Program-made: the position numbers and the translations under genes | Notes under the pieces: generated by a model | Told to the model about the DNA's origin: nothing | The model's input: only the letters and a program-made list of their open reading frames with translations | Database searches by the model: none | Source: Rhodanobacter sp. UBA5168 | Lineage (GTDB): Bacteria > Pseudomonadota > Gammaproteobacteria > Xanthomonadales > Rhodanobacteraceae | Assembly: GCA_002413455.1 (NCBI GenBank) | Contig: DHXA01000169.1 | Location: 1-29,499, forward strand | Length of the DNA: 29,499 bases | Direction of reading: 5' to 3' | Part shown: positions 15,695 to 23,894 of the stretch, one piece after another | Layout of the letters: each line of letters starts with the position of its first letter | How positions within the stretch are numbered: the first letter of the stretch is position 1

Positions 15695-15800
15695 AGCGCC
15701 GGCCGCGTAGTCGCAACCCACTCAGGCGAAAATCTATCATGGGCCAGCGCGTTTACAAGAAGTTGCAACGGGCTCACTGAACGGACGAGGACGGATACTC

Positions 15801-18800
15801 ATGCCCAGGCGGGACTACTCCGAAGATCTGCTGATCCAGGCGCCCACGGCGCAATTCCTGGAGCACGAGCTTGGCTGGACTTCGGTGCTGGCGTTCGACG
15901 AAGAGGACTTCGGGCCGGACAGCCTGCTCGGTCGCCGCTCGGATCACGAGGTGGTGCTGACCCGCGAGGTGAATGCGGCGTTGCGCCGGCTCAACCCCGG
16001 GCTGCCGGAACAGGCCTATCACGACGCGCTGGCCCAGGTGGTGCTGGAGGACGTGACCAAGACCCTGCTGCAGGCGAATGAGGACAAGTACCGGCTGCTG
16101 CGTGATGGCGTGCCGGTGCAGTGGCGCGATGGCGACGGTCGTCCGGTGGACCGGCGTCTGCGCCTGCTGGACTTCGACCACCCTACGCAGAACCGCTATA
16201 CCGCGGCGCGCGAGCTGTGGGTGCGCGGGCGACTGTGGCTGCGCCGGGTCGACCTGGTCTGCTTCGTCAACGGCCTGCCGCTGGTATTCATCGAGCTGAA
16301 GCGCTTTGAAGTGCATGTGGACAACGCCTACAAGCAGAACTACAGCGACTATCTCGACACCATCGGGCACCTGTTCCAGTGGAACGCGCTGATTGTGCTG
16401 TCGAACGGACACGATGCGCGCTATGGCTCGATCACCTCCGGCAAGGAGCATTTCTACCGCTGGAAACGGTTGGACGAGGACGATCCGGAGCCGAAGCCCG
16501 AGCAGCCGCTGTTGCCCATCCTGCTGAACGGCATGCTGGAGAAATCGCGGCTGGCGGATCTGGTTGAAAACTTCACCTTGTTCGATGCCAGCGAGGGAAT
16601 CACCCAGAAGATCGTGGCGCGCAACCACCAGTACCTGGGTGTGAATCGGGTGATCGACCGGCTGACCTCGGACGACCCCGCGATCAATGCCGAAGTGGCG
16701 GCGGGCCAGTTGGGCGTGTTCTGGCATACCCAAGGCTCGGGCAAGTCCTACTCGATGGTATTTCTCACCGAGAAGATCCACCGAAAACTGTCGGCCAGTT
16801 ACACGTTCGTGGTGATCACCGACCGCAACGAGCTGGATGATCAGATCGCGGGCACCTATACCAACACAGGCCGCGCCAACAGCAAGACCGACCAGGCACG
16901 TAGCGGTGAAGCGCTACGCCACATGTTGCGGGAGCAGAACCGGCGCTACGTGTTTGCGCTGGTGCAGAAGTACCGCGAGCGGGTCACCGCGCCGTATTCC
17001 GAACGCGACAACATCATCGTGATCTCCGATGAGGCACACCGCACGCAATACGGTCGGATGGCGTTGAACATGCGCAAGGCGCTGCCGAATGCCAAGTTCA
17101 TCGGCTTCACCGGTACCCCACTGATCGACGCCGCCGAGCAGCAGCTGACGCGGCAGGTGTTCGGCGACTACGTGTCGATCTACGACTTCCAGCGCGCGGT
17201 GGCCGACGGTGCCACCTTGCCGTTGTTCTACGAGAATCGTGGCGAAAAGCTGAAGGTGATCGACCCGACGATCAACGAGCGCATCGAGAAGCGCATCGAC
17301 ACCGCGCGCCAGACCGCCACGCTGGACGATCCGTGGACCGAGGAAAAGGAGGAAAAGCTCTACCGCGAACTGGCGCGCGATTATCCGGTGCTGACCTCGC
17401 CCACCCGACTGGACAAGGTGGCGCAGGACTTCGTCGACCACTACCACCAGCGCTGGCGCGTGGTCGACAACGGCGGCGGCAAGGCGATGCTGGTGTGCCT
17501 GGACAAGATCACCTGCGTTCGCATGCACGACCTGATCGTGGCCAAGTGGCAGGACAAGACCGCGGCGCTGGACGCCGAAGTGGCCGCCGAGGAGGCCTTG
17601 TTCGCCGCCCGCGGCAAGTCCCCGGACAAGCTGCTACAACTTCGCCGCGCCCAGGTCGAATGGATGCGCGCCACGGAGACCTGCGTAGTGGTGTCACAGG
17701 AACAGGGCGAGGTCGCCGATTTCCGCCAGTGGAGCAACTTTCGCGACGACCCCCTGGAGATCACTCCGCATCGCGAAAAGATGGTGAAACGCGAGTTGGA
17801 GAAAGATTTCAAGAAACCCGAACATCCGTTCCGCATCGCCATCGTCTGCGCGATGTGGCTGACCGGCTTCGACGTGAAATGCCTGGCCACGCTGTACCTG
17901 GAAAAGCCGATGAAGGGCCACAGCCTGATGCAGGCGATCGCGCGAGTGAACCGCGTCGGCGGCGGCAAGAAGCACGGCCTGATCATCGACTACAACGGCA
18001 TGCTCAAGAGCCTGCGTCGTGCACTGGCCACCTTTGCGCAAGGTGACCGCGCTGGTACCGGCAAAGGTGAGGACGAACAGGATGCGGTGCGCGATGACAG
18101 CGAGGCGCTGGCTGAATATGCGGCCAGCGTGAAGCAGGCACGCGACTACCTGACCGGCCTGGGTTTCGACATCGACCCGCTGATCGCCGCCAGCGGCTTC
18201 GCCAAGCAGGAGCAGATCCTGACCGCGGTAAACCTGCTGTGCGCCACCGACGAACGGCGCAAGGTGTACGCGGTGATCGTGCAGGACATCCGTGCGCGCA
18301 ACCGAGGCCTGTTCCCGCATCCGGGCCTGTTTACATACGAATCCGAAGAGAGCGCCATCGGCGCGATTTTCAACAAGCTGCAGGATGCTCGCGAGTCGCC
18401 CGACGTCAGCGCGTTGCTGCAATCACTGTATGACGTGGTGGATACGGCATTGACCACCGAGCCGGACGCACGGGCGAACATGAAAGACGTGCGCCGCCAC
18501 TACGATCTGTCGAACATCGACTTCAGCCGCTTGCGCGCCGAGTTCGAGCGCTCACCCTACAAACAGGTGCTGATGCTGAACCTGCGAGAGAAAATCGAGG
18601 AGCGACTGGCCATGATGCTGGCGGCCAATCCGACCCGTGCCAACCTGTACGAGCGCTACCAGGAGATTGTGCAGGAGTACAACAAAGACAAGGATGAGGC
18701 CGAAATCCAGCGCGTGTTCGATAACCTTACTGCCTACAACGCCAATCTGGACTACGAGACACGTCGCTATGTCCGCGAGGAGCTGGACAACGAGGAGCAG

Positions 18801-19094
18801 CTGGCGGTGTTCGACCTGTTGCAAAAGGACAGCCTGAGTCGCAGTGAACGTGAATCCATCAAGAAGACCGCGGTCGATTTGTTGGCCAAGCTGCAAGACA
18901 TCCAGTTGCAGATCGATCACTGGCGTGAAAAGGCCAGCGCCCAGGCGCAGATGCGCGCGGAGATCATCAAGCACCTGTTCGCCAACATGCCGGGCGACCG
19001 TTACAGCGATGAGGAAATCAGCCAGAAGGCCGATGCATTGTTTGCGCATATCTATACGTCTGGAGATGGCAGCGCTTCGGCGACCATCCACTGA
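15801..19094 (+). CDS. hsdR: Type I restriction endonuclease subunit R
   Basis: HsdR is the ATP-driven DNA translocase and nuclease of the type I complex. The 1097-residue protein has the N-terminal PD-(D/E)xK nuclease domain (LVCFVNGLPLVFIELKR, about 151-167). An SF2 motor follows: Walker A TQGSGKSYS (about 310-318), ITDRNELDDQI, the DEAH box VISDEAHRTQYG (near 410) and FIGFTGTPL. The second motor lobe carries 'MWLTGFDVKCLATLYLEKPM' and QAIARVNRV. A long helical C-terminus (DKDEAEIQRVFDNL ... ) docks to the M2S core. Length is normal and no motif is broken, so the enzyme looks active. The ATG at 15801 has GAGG ten bases upstream. It is separated from hsdS by mqsRA and may have its own expression control. 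Confidence 0.96.
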   Translation: MPRRDYSEDLLIQAPTAQFLEHELGWTSVLAFDEEDFGPDSLLGRRSDHEVVLTREVNAALRRLNPGLPEQAYHDALAQVVLEDVTKTLLQANEDKYRLLRDGVPVQWRDGDGRPVDRRLRLLDFDHPTQNRYTAARELWVRGRLWLRRVDLVCFVNGLPLVFIELKRFEVHVDNAYKQNYSDYLDTIGHLFQWNALIVLSNGHDARYGSITSGKEHFYRWKRLDEDDPEPKPEQPLLPILLNGMLEKSRLADLVENFTLFDASEGITQKIVARNHQYLGVNRVIDRLTSDDPAINAEVAAGQLGVFWHTQGSGKSYSMVFLTEKIHRKLSASYTFVVITDRNELDDQIAGTYTNTGRANSKTDQARSGEALRHMLREQNRRYVFALVQKYRERVTAPYSERDNIIVISDEAHRTQYGRMALNMRKALPNAKFIGFTGTPLIDAAEQQLTRQVFGDYVSIYDFQRAVADGATLPLFYENRGEKLKVIDPTINERIEKRIDTARQTATLDDPWTEEKEEKLYRELARDYPVLTSPTRLDKVAQDFVDHYHQRWRVVDNGGGKAMLVCLDKITCVRMHDLIVAKWQDKTAALDAEVAAEEALFAARGKSPDKLLQLRRAQVEWMRATETCVVVSQEQGEVADFRQWSNFRDDPLEITPHREKMVKRELEKDFKKPEHPFRIAIVCAMWLTGFDVKCLATLYLEKPMKGHSLMQAIARVNRVGGGKKHGLIIDYNGMLKSLRRALATFAQGDRAGTGKGEDEQDAVRDDSEALAEYAASVKQARDYLTGLGFDIDPLIAASGFAKQEQILTAVNLLCATDERRKVYAVIVQDIRARNRGLFPHPGLFTYESEESAIGAIFNKLQDARESPDVSALLQSLYDVVDTALTTEPDARANMKDVRRHYDLSNIDFSRLRAEFERSPYKQVLMLNLREKIEERLAMMLAANPTRANLYERYQEIVQEYNKDKDEAEIQRVFDNLTAYNANLDYETRRYVREELDNEEQLAVFDLLQKDSLSRSERESIKKTAVDLLAKLQDIQLQIDHWREKASAQAQMRAEIIKHLFANMPGDRYSDEEISQKADALFAHIYTSGDGSASATIH

Positions 19095-19140
19095 CGATGA
19101 CGTCGGCAAACCTGAGTCGTTGTCGTGCGACTCCCAAGGC

Positions 19141-19177
19141 TGAGATGAGAATGCTGAGAACCTGAGAGTGCTTGAGA
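19141..19177. repeat. Cluster of five TGAGA direct repeats after hsdR
   Basis: TGAGA occurs at 19141, 19146, 19155, 19163 and 19173 in the 118-base gap between hsdR and the convergent doc gene. The gap also has an AACCTGAGAG stretch resembling a degenerate MqsA half-site. No hairpin terminator for hsdR is evident. Function unknown; it may be a low-complexity relic. Confidence 0.4.
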
Positions 19178-19212
19178 AGTTTATTGAATCAGTAGACCTC
19201 GATCAGGCGGCT

Positions 19213-19647
19213 TCAGCGCGCGTAGCGTGCCCGCGGTTCGTTCACGCGTTTTTTGGCGTCGAGGCTGATGTGCCGACGTAGCCAGGCGGCGAACTCGGCT
19301 TCGGGCAGGCTGCCTTCGGCGAGGGCGATCATGGTGACGTACTTGTCCTCGTCGCTGGCAACAAGGTCGGCGCCGTTGAGTGCGAGGAAGACGCGATAGC
19401 AGACATGCGCCGTTCGCTTGTTGCCGTCGACGAACGGGTGGTTGCGTGCCAGACCGAAAGCGAGGCTGGCGGCGAGGTCGGCGATATCCGGCGGCGGGTC
19501 GCCATAGGCGTGGCTCTGCTGCGGGCGAGCGAGTGCCGAGTCCAGCAGGTTGTCGTCGCGCACGCCGATGCCGCCGCCATGTTCGGCCAGTTGGCGTTCG
19601 TGGATGGCGATGGCGAGTGGCCGTTCGATCCAGATGATCATGGCCAT
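19213..19647 (-). CDS. doc: Doc (death-on-curing) family toxin, Fic fold
   Basis: The 144-residue protein contains the Doc-type Fic motif HPFVDGNKRTA (His70-Ala80). The GNKR ending, rather than GNGR, is characteristic of Doc kinases; P1 Doc phosphorylates and inactivates EF-Tu. Upstream is the family signature 'GVRDDNLLDSALARPQQSHA', typical of chromosomal death-on-curing proteins. The start at 19647 lies three bases after the antitoxin stop; an ATG two codons later (19641) is equally possible. Its gene is convergent with hsdR. The toxin is normally held inactive by the partner encoded upstream in the same operon. Confidence 0.93.
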   Translation of the reverse strand: MAMIIWIERPLAIAIHERQLAEHGGGIGVRDDNLLDSALARPQQSHAYGDPPPDIADLAASLAFGLARNHPFVDGNKRTAHVCYRVFLALNGADLVASDEDKYVTMIALAEGSLPEAEFAAWLRRHISLDAKKRVNEPRARYAR

Positions 19648-19650
19648 GGC

Positions 19651-19872
19651 CTATTGCGCCAGCTTGCGCAGTACGTTGCGGTCCTTGCGCATGACTTCCT
19701 CGGCCACGTCCATCTGCTTGGCCAGGGCGGGGTCGTAGGTGGTGAGCCGGATGCCGTCGGGGGTTTCCAGCGCGAACAGCTCGTCGCCTTTTTCCAGGCG
19801 CAGGCGGGCCAGCAGTTCGCGCGGCAGGATGACGCCGGCGGAGTTGCCGATGGTGGTGATCTTCAGTTTCAT
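19651..19872 (-). CDS. AbrB/MazE (SpoVT-type) antitoxin paired with Doc
   Basis: The 73-residue product has an N-terminal swapped-hairpin AbrB domain (KLKITTIGNSAGVILPRELL ... LRLEKGDEL, residues 2-32), which should dimerise and bind DNA. A helical C-terminus (VAEEVMRKDRNVLRKLAQ) is the expected toxin-binding segment. The ATG at 19872 has an excellent GGAGG six bases upstream. A perfect inverted repeat lies about 20 bases further up, fitting autoregulation. The antitoxin is of the MazE-like class rather than a Phd-type protein, a partner swap that occurs with chromosomal Doc toxins. Confidence 0.92.
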   Translation of the reverse strand: MKLKITTIGNSAGVILPRELLARLRLEKGDELFALETPDGIRLTTYDPALAKQMDVAEEVMRKDRNVLRKLAQ

Positions 19873-19891
19873 GGCAGCCTCCGGGTCGAGT

Positions 19892-19907
19892 TATAACGCA
19901 CGTTATA
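19892..19907 (-). promoter_or_regulatory. Operator/promoter of the antitoxin-doc operon
   Basis: TATAACG-CA-CGTTATA is a perfect 7-bp-arm palindrome, beginning 20 bases upstream of the antitoxin ATG. On the minus strand either arm supplies a -10-like element (TATAAC), so protein bound here would block RNA polymerase. The AbrB-type antitoxin is the natural candidate to bind it. Confidence 0.7.
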
Positions 19908-19981
19908 CGTCGGCGCTGGCCTGGACGCAATGCGCTTGAGGGTGGATGAAGTGAAGCCGCCGCGGCCGCCCAAGCCAAACA

Positions 19982-20019
19982 AAAAGGGCCGCACTCGCAT
20001 GCGGCCCTTTGCTTTTTTT
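19982..20019 (-). terminator. Bidirectional rho-independent terminator after the M13 peptidase gene
   Basis: AAAGGGCCGCA (19983-19993) and TGCGGCCCTTT (20000-20010) form a perfect 11-bp stem with a six-base loop. On the minus strand the stem is followed by TTTTTGTTT, terminating the M13 peptidase transcript just after its stop at 20034. On the plus strand it is followed by GCTTTTTTT. It also insulates the antitoxin-doc operon from readthrough. Confidence 0.93.
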
Positions 20020-20033
20020 AGCGCTTGAAATTC

Positions 20034-22097
20034 CTACCAGATCTTCACCCGATCCTTCGGCGCGAGATACAGCTTCTCACCGGGCTTGGGTGCGAAGGCG
20101 TCGTACCAGGCATCGAGGTTGCGCACGGTCTGCGCGCGGAAGTTGCCGGGAGCGTGGCCGTCGCCGATCACCTGGGCGCGCAACGCGGCGGGGCGGGTCT
20201 TGGTGCGCCAGGATTGTGCGAAGGCGAGGAAGAAGCGCTGGTCGCCGGTGAGGCCGTCGATCACCGGCGCGGGTTTGCCGCCGAGCGACTTGTGGTACGC
20301 GATCCAGGCGATGGTCAGGCCGGACACGTCGGCGATGTTCTCGCCCAGCGTCTGCTGGCCGTTGATGTGCAGGCCGGGCAGTGGTTCATAGGCGTTGTAC
20401 TGTTCGACCAGCTTCTGGCCGGTGGCCTTGAAGTGGGCCTGGTCTTCCGGCGTCCACCAGTTCGCCAGGCGACCTTGCGCGTCGAACTCGGCACCGGTGT
20501 TGTCGAAGCTGTGGCTGATCTCGTGGCCGATCACCGCGCCGATCGAACCATAGTTCGACGCCGCATCGGCTTTCGGATCGAAGAATGGCGCTTCGAGGAT
20601 CGCGGCAGGGAAGTTCAGTGCGTTCTGCAACGGCAGGTTCACCGCGTTGACGGTCTGCGGCGTCATCCACCACTCGCCCTTGTCGATCGGCTGGCCGAGC
20701 TTGGCCAGCTGGTGCTGATACTCGTGCTGTTCGGCGCGCAGGTGATTGCCGACCGGATCGTCGCGGCGGATCGTCAGGTCGGAGTAGTCGCGCCAGGTTT
20801 CCGGGTAGCCGACGCCAACGCGGACGGTGGCGATCTTCGCCTTGGCCTTCTGCTTGGTGGTCGGGGTCATCCAGTCGAGCTGGTCGACGCGATCGGTGAA
20901 CGCGGCGAGGATGTTGTCGACCATCTGCTTCACCTGCGCCTTGGACGAGGCCGGGAAGTATTTCTTCACGTAAATCTGGCCGACTGCATCGCCGAGGTCG
21001 TTGTTGACCGCACCGATCGCGCGCTTCCAGCGGTCACGTTGCTTGGGCGTGCCCTGCAGCGTGTGGCCATAGAACTCGAAACTCGCGTCCGCGAATGCCG
21101 GCGGCAGCAGACCGGCACTGTGGTTGATGGTGTGGAAGGTGAGGAACGCTTTCCAGGTGTCCAGCGGTTCGCTGGCGACCAGTGCGGAGATGCCCTGGAT
21201 CGCACTCGGCTGCCACACGGTGATCTGTTTCTGCGTGTCGAGGCCGGCGGCGTGCAGGTAAGCCGCCCAGTCCAGACCCGGCGCCTTGCTGGCGAAGTCG
21301 CCCGTGTTCCAGGGGTTGTTGGCCTTGTGCACATCCTCGCTGTCGACCAGGCTCTCCTGCACCTTGGCGATCTTCATTTCCAGGTCGAACACGGCCTTCG
21401 CCTTGGCGTCCGCGTCGACGATGCCGGCGTTCTTCAGCTGGGTGGCGATGTAGGTCTGGTACTTGGCGCGGATGCCGGCCATGTCCTTGTCCGTGGCGAG
21501 GTAGTAGTCGCGGTTGGGCATGCCGAGGCCGCCCTGCAGCAGGTAGGCCACGTTGTGCGCGGAATCTGCCAGCCCCTGCGTCACGAACAGGCCGAACAGG
21601 TGCTCGGTGCTGAAGTTGGTCGCGTTGACCGGATCGACGTCGGCGCGCAGCTGGCTGCCCAGCACGCCGGCGAGATCGGCAGGCGTCTTGATCGCGTCGA
21701 TCCTGGTGAGCTCGGGCTTGAGCGGGCTCAGGCCATGCTTGGCGATGCCGGCCTGATCCATGAACGCGGCGTAGTAGTCGGCGATCTTGCGCTCGCTGGA
21801 GCCGGCGGGCGCATTGGCCGCAGCGGCTGCCTTGATCAGCTCGGCGTTGCGCTGCTCGGCTTTGTTGAATACCTGCAGGAAGATACCGGTGCTGGCGCGG
21901 TCGGCCGGAATCACCGCCGTTTTGCGCCAGTTGCCGTTGGCGTAGCCGTCGAAGTCGTCGCCCGGTTTCACGCTGTGGTCGATGCCGGCCTGATCCACGC
22001 CGGTGGGACCGCCGGCAGGGTGCGGCGCCGGTGTGGCCGCCCAGGCACTCGATCCGCACAGGACGGCGGCAGTCAGAATCCAACGGATGCGTTGCAT
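20034..22097 (-). CDS. M13 family zinc metallopeptidase (neprilysin/PepO-like), exported
   Basis: The 687-residue protein begins with a Sec signal peptide (MQRIRWILTAAVLCGSSAWA|A). It continues with the M13 N-terminal domain starting at SVKPGDDFDGYANGNWRK. The zinc site is HEISH (His525, Glu526, His529) within VIGHEISHSFDNTGAEFD. The third ligand, Glu585, is in ENIADVSGL, and substrate-site residues lie in NAVNLPLQNALNFPAAIL. The C-terminus (VRNLDAWYDAFAPKPGEKLYLAPKDRVKIW) ends in the family's conserved VxIW. These enzymes cut short peptides on the outer face of the inner membrane or in the periplasm. Length and motifs are complete. No strong ribosome binding site precedes the ATG at 22097. 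It is followed by a strong terminator, and has a 127-base gap to the upstream MFS gene on the same strand. Confidence 0.95.
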   Translation of the reverse strand: MQRIRWILTAAVLCGSSAWAATPAPHPAGGPTGVDQAGIDHSVKPGDDFDGYANGNWRKTAVIPADRASTGIFLQVFNKAEQRNAELIKAAAAANAPAGSSERKIADYYAAFMDQAGIAKHGLSPLKPELTRIDAIKTPADLAGVLGSQLRADVDPVNATNFSTEHLFGLFVTQGLADSAHNVAYLLQGGLGMPNRDYYLATDKDMAGIRAKYQTYIATQLKNAGIVDADAKAKAVFDLEMKIAKVQESLVDSEDVHKANNPWNTGDFASKAPGLDWAAYLHAAGLDTQKQITVWQPSAIQGISALVASEPLDTWKAFLTFHTINHSAGLLPPAFADASFEFYGHTLQGTPKQRDRWKRAIGAVNNDLGDAVGQIYVKKYFPASSKAQVKQMVDNILAAFTDRVDQLDWMTPTTKQKAKAKIATVRVGVGYPETWRDYSDLTIRRDDPVGNHLRAEQHEYQHQLAKLGQPIDKGEWWMTPQTVNAVNLPLQNALNFPAAILEAPFFDPKADAASNYGSIGAVIGHEISHSFDNTGAEFDAQGRLANWWTPEDQAHFKATGQKLVEQYNAYEPLPGLHINGQQTLGENIADVSGLTIAWIAYHKSLGGKPAPVIDGLTGDQRFFLAFAQSWRTKTRPAALRAQVIGDGHAPGNFRAQTVRNLDAWYDAFAPKPGEKLYLAPKDRVKIW

Positions 22098-22139
22098 GGC
22101 TTTATGTCCCGGCAGGATGGAATGTCCACGATAGTGCGC

Positions 22140-22168
22140 CTGCCTGCCTTTGTGGGCATGACTGATGG
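22140..22168. repeat. Degenerate REP-like remnant (GCCTTTGTGGGCATGAC type)
   Basis: CCTGCCTTTGTGGGCATGACTG resembles, imperfectly, the widespread proteobacterial intergenic unit of the form CCCGCCTTCGCGGGAATGAC. Only a weak TGCC/GGCA stem remains. It lies in the gap between the M13 peptidase start and the MFS stop. Confidence 0.35.
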
Positions 22169-22224
22169 GCTAGCGTTGGGCGGGTGGCAGCGCCTTGCAG
22201 CGCGTTGTGCTGCCGGCAACGCCA

Positions 22225-23844
22225 TCAATGGGCTCCATCGACCGCGGCGGGGCCGGCGCTTGCATCGGCCGGCGTTCGGCACAGCGGCACCAGCAGCAGG
22301 GCCGCAACGAACATCCACGCCATCAGCCGGAACACGTCGTCGAACGCCAGCGTCGTGGCCGAGCGGGACACCAGCCTGCCGAGTTCGCCTTGCGCCATCA
22401 GCATGGCGTGCGCGGAATCGGCGGTGACCTGACCGATCCGGCCGGCCAGTTGTGCCACGACGTCAGATGCGCGACGACCGCCTTCGCCCAGGCTCTCGCC
22501 GAAGCGGGCCGCGTGGATGCGGGTCTGGTCCTGCAGCCAGGTGTTGACCATCGCGATGCCGATCGCGCCACCGAGATTGCGCATCAGGTTGAACAGGCCT
22601 GAGGCATAGCGCAATTCGGCCATCGCGAAACCGTTCAGCGCCATGTTCACGCTCGGCACGATGCACAGCATGATCGCGAAGCCGCGCAGCACCTGCGGCC
22701 AGAACAGCGCGGCGAAGCCCCACTCCGGCGTCATCGCCGAGAACAGCCACAGGCTGACAGCGAACAGCAGCAGCCCGGCGCTGATCGTCCAGCGCGCGTC
22801 GACCCGTTGCGACAGCCGCGCCGCGAGCACCGTGCTGGCGATCTGCGCGATGCCGGTAACGAACACCGTGGTGCCGATCTGCAAGCTGTTGTAACCGCGC
22901 ACGCGGCCCAGGAACACCGGGACCAGATAAGTCGCCGCGTACAGTCCGAAGCCGATCACCAGGCTGAACAGGCAGGCGAACACGAAGTTGCGCTGGCGGA
23001 ACGGCGACAGCCGCACGATCGGATCGGCCGAGCGGAACGAGCGCTCCAGGAACAGCACGAAGCCGACCAGCGACAGCCACGCCGCGGTGGCGATGGTCGG
23101 GTCACCCAGCCATTCGTGGCGCGGGCCTTCCTCCAGCACGTATTCGAGCCCGCCAAGAAACACCGCCATTGCCGCGAGGTGCACGTAGTCGATCTTTTTC
23201 AGCATCGCCAGGTTGGGCCGATCCACCTTGACCAGCAGCGCCGACAACACCGTCACCAGGATGCCCGGCACGATGTTGACGTAGAAGATCGAGCGCCAGC
23301 CGACCGCCTCGGTGAGCCAGCCGCCCACGGTCGGCCCGAGCGTCGGCGCCAGCACCGAGACCATGCCGAGGATCGCCGGGATCAAGGCGCGCTGCTTGCC
23401 GGTGAACAGCGCGAAGCCGGTAGCGAACACGGTGGGCACCATGGCGCCGCCGACGAAGCCCTGGATCACCCGGAACACGGTCATCGACTGGATGTCCCAG
23501 GCCATCCCGCACAGCGCGCTGGCCAGCGTGAAGCTGCCGGCCGACAGCGCGAACAGCCAGCGCGTGGACAGCGCCTGCGCGAGGAAGGCGGCGAACGGGA
23601 TCATCACCAGCTCGGCCATCAGGTAGCCGGTCTGCACCCAGCTGATTTCGTCCGGCCCGGCCGACAGGCCCGCCTGCACGTCGTTGAGCGAGGCCGCCAC
23701 GATCTGGATATCGATCAGCGCCATGAACATGCCGAACGCCATCACCCCGAAAATGAGGAACTTGCGCGCCAGCGGCAGCTCGGCAGGTGCGATGGGCGTC
23801 GATCGGGAAAGGGTCGCGGAGGTGTTCACGGGCAGCTCTTGCAT
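22225..23844 (-). CDS. DHA2-family MFS multidrug efflux transporter (EmrB/QacA-like)
   Basis: This 539-residue inner-membrane protein should have 14 membrane helices and export drugs by proton antiport. Helix 1 contains the DHA2-typical acidic residue (GMFMALIDIQIVAASLNDVQ), followed by ISWVQTGYLMAELVMIPF. Motif-C-like LAPTLGPTVGGWLTEAVGW RS is the antiporter signature, and there is a central pair of extra helices characteristic of DHA2. The C-terminus contains the segment DDVFRLMAWMFVAALLLVPL. It is transcribed divergently from a TetR regulator across 50 bases that hold palindromes, and its likely adaptor (HlyD-like) lies on the other strand beyond tetR. EmrA and EmrB are usually encoded side by side, so the split layout is uncommon but workable. 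Substrate unknown. Confidence 0.93.
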   Translation of the reverse strand: MQELPVNTSATLSRSTPIAPAELPLARKFLIFGVMAFGMFMALIDIQIVAASLNDVQAGLSAGPDEISWVQTGYLMAELVMIPFAAFLAQALSTRWLFALSAGSFTLASALCGMAWDIQSMTVFRVIQGFVGGAMVPTVFATGFALFTGKQRALIPAILGMVSVLAPTLGPTVGGWLTEAVGWRSIFYVNIVPGILVTVLSALLVKVDRPNLAMLKKIDYVHLAAMAVFLGGLEYVLEEGPRHEWLGDPTIATAAWLSLVGFVLFLERSFRSADPIVRLSPFRQRNFVFACLFSLVIGFGLYAATYLVPVFLGRVRGYNSLQIGTTVFVTGIAQIASTVLAARLSQRVDARWTISAGLLLFAVSLWLFSAMTPEWGFAALFWPQVLRGFAIMLCIVPSVNMALNGFAMAELRYASGLFNLMRNLGGAIGIAMVNTWLQDQTRIHAARFGESLGEGGRRASDVVAQLAGRIGQVTADSAHAMLMAQGELGRLVSRSATTLAFDDVFRLMAWMFVAALLLVPLCRTPADASAGPAAVDGAH

Positions 23845-23860
23845 TGTCGGGGAATCATAG

Positions 23861-23880
23861 TATGATGTTGATCATATCAA
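23861..23880. promoter_or_regulatory. Overlapping palindromes and divergent -10 elements (TetR operator candidate)
   Basis: TATGAT-GTTG-ATCATA (23861-23876) and TTGAT-CAT-ATCAA (23868-23880) are overlapping perfect inverted repeats in the 50-base gap between the MFS and tetR genes. Each outer arm reads TATGAT, a good -10 element, on its own strand. For tetR, TTGCAT at 23839-23844 is a possible -35, 16 bases away. One repressor dimer bound here would close both promoters. Confidence 0.75.
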
Positions 23881-23894
23881 AAAGCGAGGCGGTC

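Noticed and set aside
15661..15720. GC-rich region looked like a tRNA or tmRNA fragment that could mark an att site.
   Set aside because: No acceptor stem, T-loop (GGTTCGA-type) or CCA end can be drawn, and no integrase is nearby.
15739..15780. A 13-codon frame (MGQRVYKKLQRAH) just before hsdR as a possible leader peptide.
   Set aside because: There is no convincing ribosome binding site, no repeated regulatory codon and no visible alternative hairpins linked to it.
20025..22427. 800-codon plus-strand frame opposite the M13 peptidase.
   Set aside because: Shadow frame; the minus strand has a signal peptide, HExxH and ENxAD motifs and a matching terminator.
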